From assembly GCA_012845835.1 (NCBI GenBank), contig JABAKD010000023.1:8321147-8385146 (forward strand): 64,000 nt of DNA, in the 5' to 3' direction. How positions within the stretch are numbered: position 1 is the first letter of the stretch; every line of letters begins with the position of its first letter. This DNA comes from Undaria pinnatifida (taxonomy: Eukaryota; Sar; Phaeophyceae; Laminariales; Alariaceae). Made by a program: the position numbers and the translations under genes. The notes below the pieces were generated by a model. It was not told the DNA's origin, did no database searches, and was given only the letters and a program-made list of their open reading frames with translations. Positions 35,601-41,600 of this stretch are shown here, piece by piece.

Positions 35601-38600
35601 ATAATAAGTTGTATCTCTCTAGGATGAAGAATCAGCACGGGCACTGGGTGTATTGATGTTGGGTAGGGAACGGCCCCCCTCGAAGACAACGAACGCTCGA
35701 ACAAAGGTATTTACCATGAATTCCGATATCGAAAAGCAACGACACAACAGTCTTACGACAATAGGCCAAACGCGTCGAGGTGTAACTATGAAAAAAGTGT
35801 TGGGGGGACGAATAAGATGCCGAATAGGAAAGGATGCCAATTTAGAAATTATGCCAATTTGGAAATCAATGTTTCCCATGTTTTTTTCGTTCACGTTCTG
35901 CAAATGCCAAGATCCAAGAATAGCTCGGGCGTATACCGTCCAAAAAACAATTTTTGACCACTTCTCGCTTGTCTGTCTCAGCCCCCATCCGCGTTCATGT
36001 CGAGGTGCAGAACGGATAAGGCAGGGCGAGGGGCGTTGGAGCCGCCCCTCGAAGACGGCGCTTGAACGAAGCGATTTGATGGAGAAATTCCAGTTTCGAG
36101 AATCCCATACTGAGGCCGAGACGACCAAACCCCCTGACCAAATCCCTGTCCGCTCAAAAACACGAATAACGTTATTTATATATATGTATTGTAAAAATCA
36201 AAATACAGATCGAAGATTTTGTCGAAACTAATCTTTGCCAGCTGTGTGTGATGATACTCCGATCGCGTGTATTTCTGGGTGTGTGTCGTGATTAAGGATA
36301 TAGGTCGACGACTCCCGTTGAACTACAGTGTAGCTTGTACCAGGAGTTATAGGATACCGAAGAAGGACGAGACTATGAAAACGAAGAAAGACGGAAGGAC
36401 AACGAAAAATAAAATTTATGAAATGCTTAATTAAGAAAAAGACGAAAAACGGTACAGGCTGGTTCACGTAAAAACCCCCAAATTAATTCCCCGGCGAATG
36501 TCAACGCCGTTTTCTCGATTCAGACCGTGAAAATTTGCACACGCCTTCTATGTGCCATTGCGAAGACCTCACATGTCGTTTTATTTTTTTGTCTGATTTT
36601 TCGTCAGCTAATATTTTTAGGAGAATGTGGACCAAACTCTTACGGCGAAAAATAGAAAGAAGGGGTCAGGCCTCGGGCTGGGCATGCAGAACACGTGTGC
36701 AAATATTCAGGGTATTTATCAAAAACGGCGTGGACTTTTGGATTTTTGTGCGCAAGAATTAGTAAGAATGTTAGTTGCTTCAAATTACTTGGTTTTAGTG
36801 AAGGATCCAGTTTTTTCGCCAGATTCTGCTTAATGTAGAAGGCAAGCAGGTCAGATCTTCGATTTCTTGAGCGAATTTTTCTACAGACATGCCTTGGAGT
36901 ACCTCCAACCGGTTCGTGCAAAATGCGGCGCATTTTTTTTTCTCGCCTCCTCTTTGAAAAAGCCTGACTACTATTGAAGAATATGAAGGCCTGTCATTGA
37001 TCGACACGAGTTTTGCTCCTAGACACAGCCCGAGGCCGTTAAAAAATAAAAACTGTCCATGTCACCCTCTTCCATTGGTCACGGGGGTCAGAATTATACC
37101 AAATATTCACCCTTTGACTGGATGTTGCGAGCGGCATTCGCCAGGGAGAGAATTTGTTCAGTTTACGTGAACCAGCCTGTAAAGGAAACAAAATGAAGGA
37201 AGAGAATTAAAAACGAAGAAAACGAGTATAAATATTAGTAAAATAAAATAAAAACGTACATTGGTCTTGTTCTCGTTCGTTTTCTTGTTCTGATTGTTGT
37301 TTCTGTGTTTTTTCTTGTTCTTATGCTTGTTCTTGTTCTTTTTTTTTTTCTCGTTCTTCCTCAGGCGAACAGACAAAGCGAGCCCCACGCCCACGCCATC
37401 GTCTTGGACCCGTACTTCGGCAAAGTCGCTTTCATTCCCGACCTTGGCATGGTGAGGCATACGCGTGCTACGATAGAGTCGATAGAGGTATACCTTTTTT
37501 TGGCAATATTTTTTTGTGAATGACGGGGTTCCTTCACCGAAAATCGTCCGACGGTCATTCTCAGATAGAGGTATACCTTTTTTTGGCAATGTTTTTTTCT
37601 GAATGACGGGGCTCCTTGACCCAACTTCGTCCGAGGGTCATTGTCGGATAGTAAATCGTCCGAGGGTCATTCTTGGATAGAGGTATACCTTTTTTTGGCG
37701 ATGCTATTTTCTGAATGACGGGGCTTCTTAACCCAACTCCGTCCGAGGGTCATTCTTGGATAGTAAAATGTCTGAGGGTCATTCTCAGATAGAGGTATAC
37801 CTTTTTTTGGCAATGTTTTTTATTAAATGACGGGGCTCCTTAACCCAACTTCGCCCAAGGGTCATTCTCGGATAGTAAATTGTCCGAGGGTCATTCTCGG
37901 GTAGAGGTATACCTGTTTTTGGCAATGTTATTTTCCTGATGACGGGGCTCCTTAACCCAAATTCGTCCGAGGGTCATTCTCGGATAGTAAATTGTCCGAG
38001 GGTCATTCTCAGATAGAGGTGTACCTTTTTTTGGCGATGTTATTTTCCTAATGACGGGGCTCCTTAACCCAACTTCGTCCGAGGGTCATTCTCGGATAGA
38101 GGTATACCATTTTTTGGCAGTAATGTTCTGAATGACGGCGGGCTTTTCACTTCAAAGTCCTCTGCGGGTCATTCTCGTTTTGCAATCTGAACGTTTTTTA
38201 TTCGTAGGCTTATGGGTTTGGTCATCGGAATGTTCTTTCAGTTTTTGCTCCAATTCGATTTGTTGGGTGAGGTATCGAGCTCCTCAAGCCGCCACCCTCA
38301 GAAGACAAAAAAAAAACTTGCACCTTTTACGTAGAATGTTGTGGCCGAGACATTTCTTATCACGCTCGAAAAAGTTCGTTTTTTTTTTTGCTGCTTCGAT
38401 CTTCAACCTTTTCTGAGGGCTGAGGAGTAGAGCAGCGGTGTGTTTTTCTTATCCTCGTACATTTTCCTTGTTGTGCGATTTTATTGGTATTATTGTTGCC
38501 CTCCGACAACGTAACGTAAATGTAGTTCCGATATAAATCGAACATGCTTCCATCAAGCAGTAGTATCTCTCCTATGACCCTCTGCCGGTGCTCCGTCTCG

Positions 38601-41600
38601 AAAGGAATGCAGAATCAATGGTCAAATAACTAAGGCAGGCGACAAATGAGTACACGCCCTCCCCCCACCCTTTCGGCAATGCATGATAACGAGTGCAGCC
38701 CGCCCCCCACCGCCCTTCCTCCCACTGCACGATGCTTCTACCCCCCCCCCCCCCCCCCTCCCTTCTACCCCCTCCTCCTTCCATAGGACTTGATCCAGCA
38801 GCACTTCTACGACGAGCAAACGGGGATGCTAACACCCTCGACCACTCTAGCTTGCGGCCCGGACTCCCTTAAGCCCCACGGACCCCGATACATGTAAGCC
38901 ACCGAAGGGCGCGACACATGCTATTGGTAGAGGTGCTCACACGTTGTTCTGAGGCTGCTTCTTTCCTCACTCGAGGAGGCCCTACACCCCCCACCCCCCC
39001 TCTCCCCCCCCCCGCCTGACCCAAAAACGTTTTTTTTTCATTTGAAGTGAAAGTGCAAGCCGATGAAAAAATGTCACGGCCTTAGTAATTATTATTATTC
39101 TTTTTTGCGAAACCGAAAAAAATATTCCTGGGCGATATTTGGTCAAGGAGTCCCGAAATTTCACGAGTATATATTGTATTTGCGAAGAAAGTGCTGTTAT
39201 TGGGTTCTTTCCTCACGTGAGCTCTACGCTCCCCCCCCCCCCCCCCGCCCCGACCCCCCCCCGACCCCGACCCCGACCCAACAACTGGTTGTTTTTTTGA
39301 GAAAAACTGAAAGTGCAACCCGATGATTTTTTTTTTTTTTTTTTTTCCTTCAAAACGAATACAGGGGCGATATTGGGTTAAGGTGTCCCGAAAGTCGGAA
39401 AATATAGGTTTTTTGCCAAAAACTGCTAATTACTACTTGTACCAGTATATGATGTCTCGCCTGCTACGATATAAGGGAGCCATCCTACGCCCGTACTGTA
39501 GGGATTCGGCGGAAGTTGCTGGGCTCCAGTGGATATAATGAGGAGCTCAATATCTCACTCGAAACATGACTTCGAAGGCATTCGCTCGCGCAATGGCGAC
39601 CCAGATCTTTCTACGCGCTAGTCCTAACACAAAACACGGCCTCGTAAAGGTATCACAACAACCGGTAGTTCCTCTGTTAGAGGAGCTCAACCCGCCAGGA
39701 ACGTTTTGGCCCCACAAGTGCTGTACCCCTTTCTTTTTTTTTTTCTTTGTTTGTTCACACTTTTTCTTTCCCGCTTGTGGACAACCCGTGGTCACAGGTG
39801 TTGTCCGTTCTCTCCCCCCCGGTTCTTGCCCTGAATTTTTTATCGCGCATAGGGTTCAGCGATCCCACTGCTCGTCAAGCTTACATCGAGTGCTGCTAAC
39901 TCGCGCTCTCGCGCTTGCCGCAAAAAAGTCCCTACGAATTTATACGAGTATGCTCTCGGGGGGACTCGAACTCACGAAATTGGCCTATACCAGGCTCGAG
40001 GATAACCTGATACGCCACCGGGGCGGTCGATGTTACCGTGGGATGACTCGAAAAAATTGCCAAAAAAACAAATGACGTTGCAGAGCGATACTGGGTTGAG
40101 GAGTCCCGATATTCAGAAAAGTATATTTTTTTTGCCGAAAAGTGCTGTTAATACCTCTTACCAGTTTCGGATCTCGCGCGCTGAGACGTAAGGCTCTTCG
40201 TTTTTTTGGCGTTAATAGACAAAAATGACGGACGGAGCGGACCTCCTCAACCGAGGACCTGCCAAGTACCGTTGGAACCAAATGCCGTTCGCGTTTTACG
40301 CGCTTTAGTTAGGGAGATCCGTTGTTAACAGGATGAAATCACCCCCCCCCCCAAAAGCAAAGCGTCGCCACCATTCAGGTGAGCTCTTCTACCCTATTGC
40401 TGTTGGATTGAGGCTCGGTATACCTGGTAGGAACAGCCAGCAAAAAAAAACTTGAGTCAAACACTGTTAAACAAAAGGTGGGCGCTTACCCCCCCCCCTT
40501 TTTTGTTCGACAAATAATCCTGATAACAGTGAATCTCCGTAAATACAGTAGTACCAACTACACCCACTTGTTTGGAGACATCTCCCTCCATACCGAGTGC
40601 CCAAATGTTGTAGGTGTCTCCATTGAGGTATAGGAACGGCGCTCAGTCTCGGAAGGGATGCGTGGTCAATTGCCGAATGACTTAAGGCGAATAGCTGAGG
40701 CAAGCAACACATGAGTACCCCCTTCAGCTCGTTTCACCCTGCAAAGGAAGCCGCGTAGTCTTCTAGCTGTCCTCCACTATTAGCGTGTTGAAAAAACTCC
40801 CTCACCCCCCGCACCCCGGCCCATAACCCCTCCTCCCCCTGCCGCCCCCCCCCCCTCCCCCCGTCTCCTTTCTCCTCTCGCCTTCCAGCTCTTTCCATCC
40901 TTCAAAGAACGCCGCATACGTAGTCAACGAGCTGTCTTCCACTATCAGCGTGTACGAGTACGATGTTGTGGCAGCTAGGGCACTGTTGAAGGGGGATTCG
41001 AGACCCACGCTGCGATTTGTCCAGTCGGTCAGCACGATCCCATCTGCGTTCCCGAAGAAGCTTAACACATGCGGACGCATCTGCGTGGACCCTACGGGGA
41101 GGTAAGAGCTGTCTCTGCCCCTCCCCTCAATAGGCTTCATGCTACGGCGCTGCATGAAATGGGTTTTTTCTTCCCCCCCGTCGTTCGCCTTTTTTACTGT
41201 CCTTTGTCGTCCCGAACGATATCACGGTATCGGGACAAACCAAGCCACGGTTGGTTGGGGGGGGAGGGCGCCCCCCCCACCGCCCCCGCCCGCCCCGCTC
41301 CCCACTCCACCGCCTCCTCCTCCCGCTTATTGCGTCGACATTTGACATGGTTGTTTTGAAGAAGTTATTCCCAGCGGAAAGTACGTGTGCTGGTGAGCAA
41401 CCGGAGCCACAACAGCATTCGCCACCTTCGCCATCCGCAACACCACCATCAGCGGCGAAGCCTGGAGATTTATTGTTTTAACACTACCGTCAAGCACAAT
41501 AATGCGTACCCTCCCCCCACCGCCCCTCCCCTCGCCCCAGTAACCGCCCCCCCTGCTATGTCACCTCAACTCTCCTCCAACCCCTATCCCCGCGCCCCCC

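Larger units (their letters stand above)
28110..37364 (+). other. Lactonase intron 5 (9.3 kb)
   Basis: Contains a CAG/CAC microsatellite (28686-28745), dispersed 150-base repeats, tRNA-like sequence, two MS-DPK short frames (29087, 32174), a three-copy repeat (31620-33865), a GC-rich stretch with open frames on both strands (32820-33200), a four-unit 60-base minisatellite (34978-35212), an inverted-pair repeat (35930-36145) and the TA-flanked transposon (36455-37179). Confidence 0.7.
37452..38786 (+). other. Lactonase intron 6: TIR element with tandem array, then LINE tail
   Basis: The TIR-family element and its array occupy 37460 to about 38330. The rest holds a LINE tail copy (38560-38690) and C-rich sequence leading to the exon 7 acceptor. 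Confidence 0.8.
38894..40888 (+). other. Lactonase intron 7
   Basis: Contains a TIR-family fragment (38915-39140), a second one (39290-39430), the SINE copy 2, another TIR-like end (40130-40160), the LINE tail and the degraded exon 8 copy. The last 90 bases are C-rich. Confidence 0.75.

Noticed and set aside
37480..38140. CRISPR-like array
   Set aside because: Direct repeats of 120-130 bases without unique spacers, inside a eukaryotic transposable element; a tandem satellite, not CRISPR. No CRISPR array exists elsewhere in the window.
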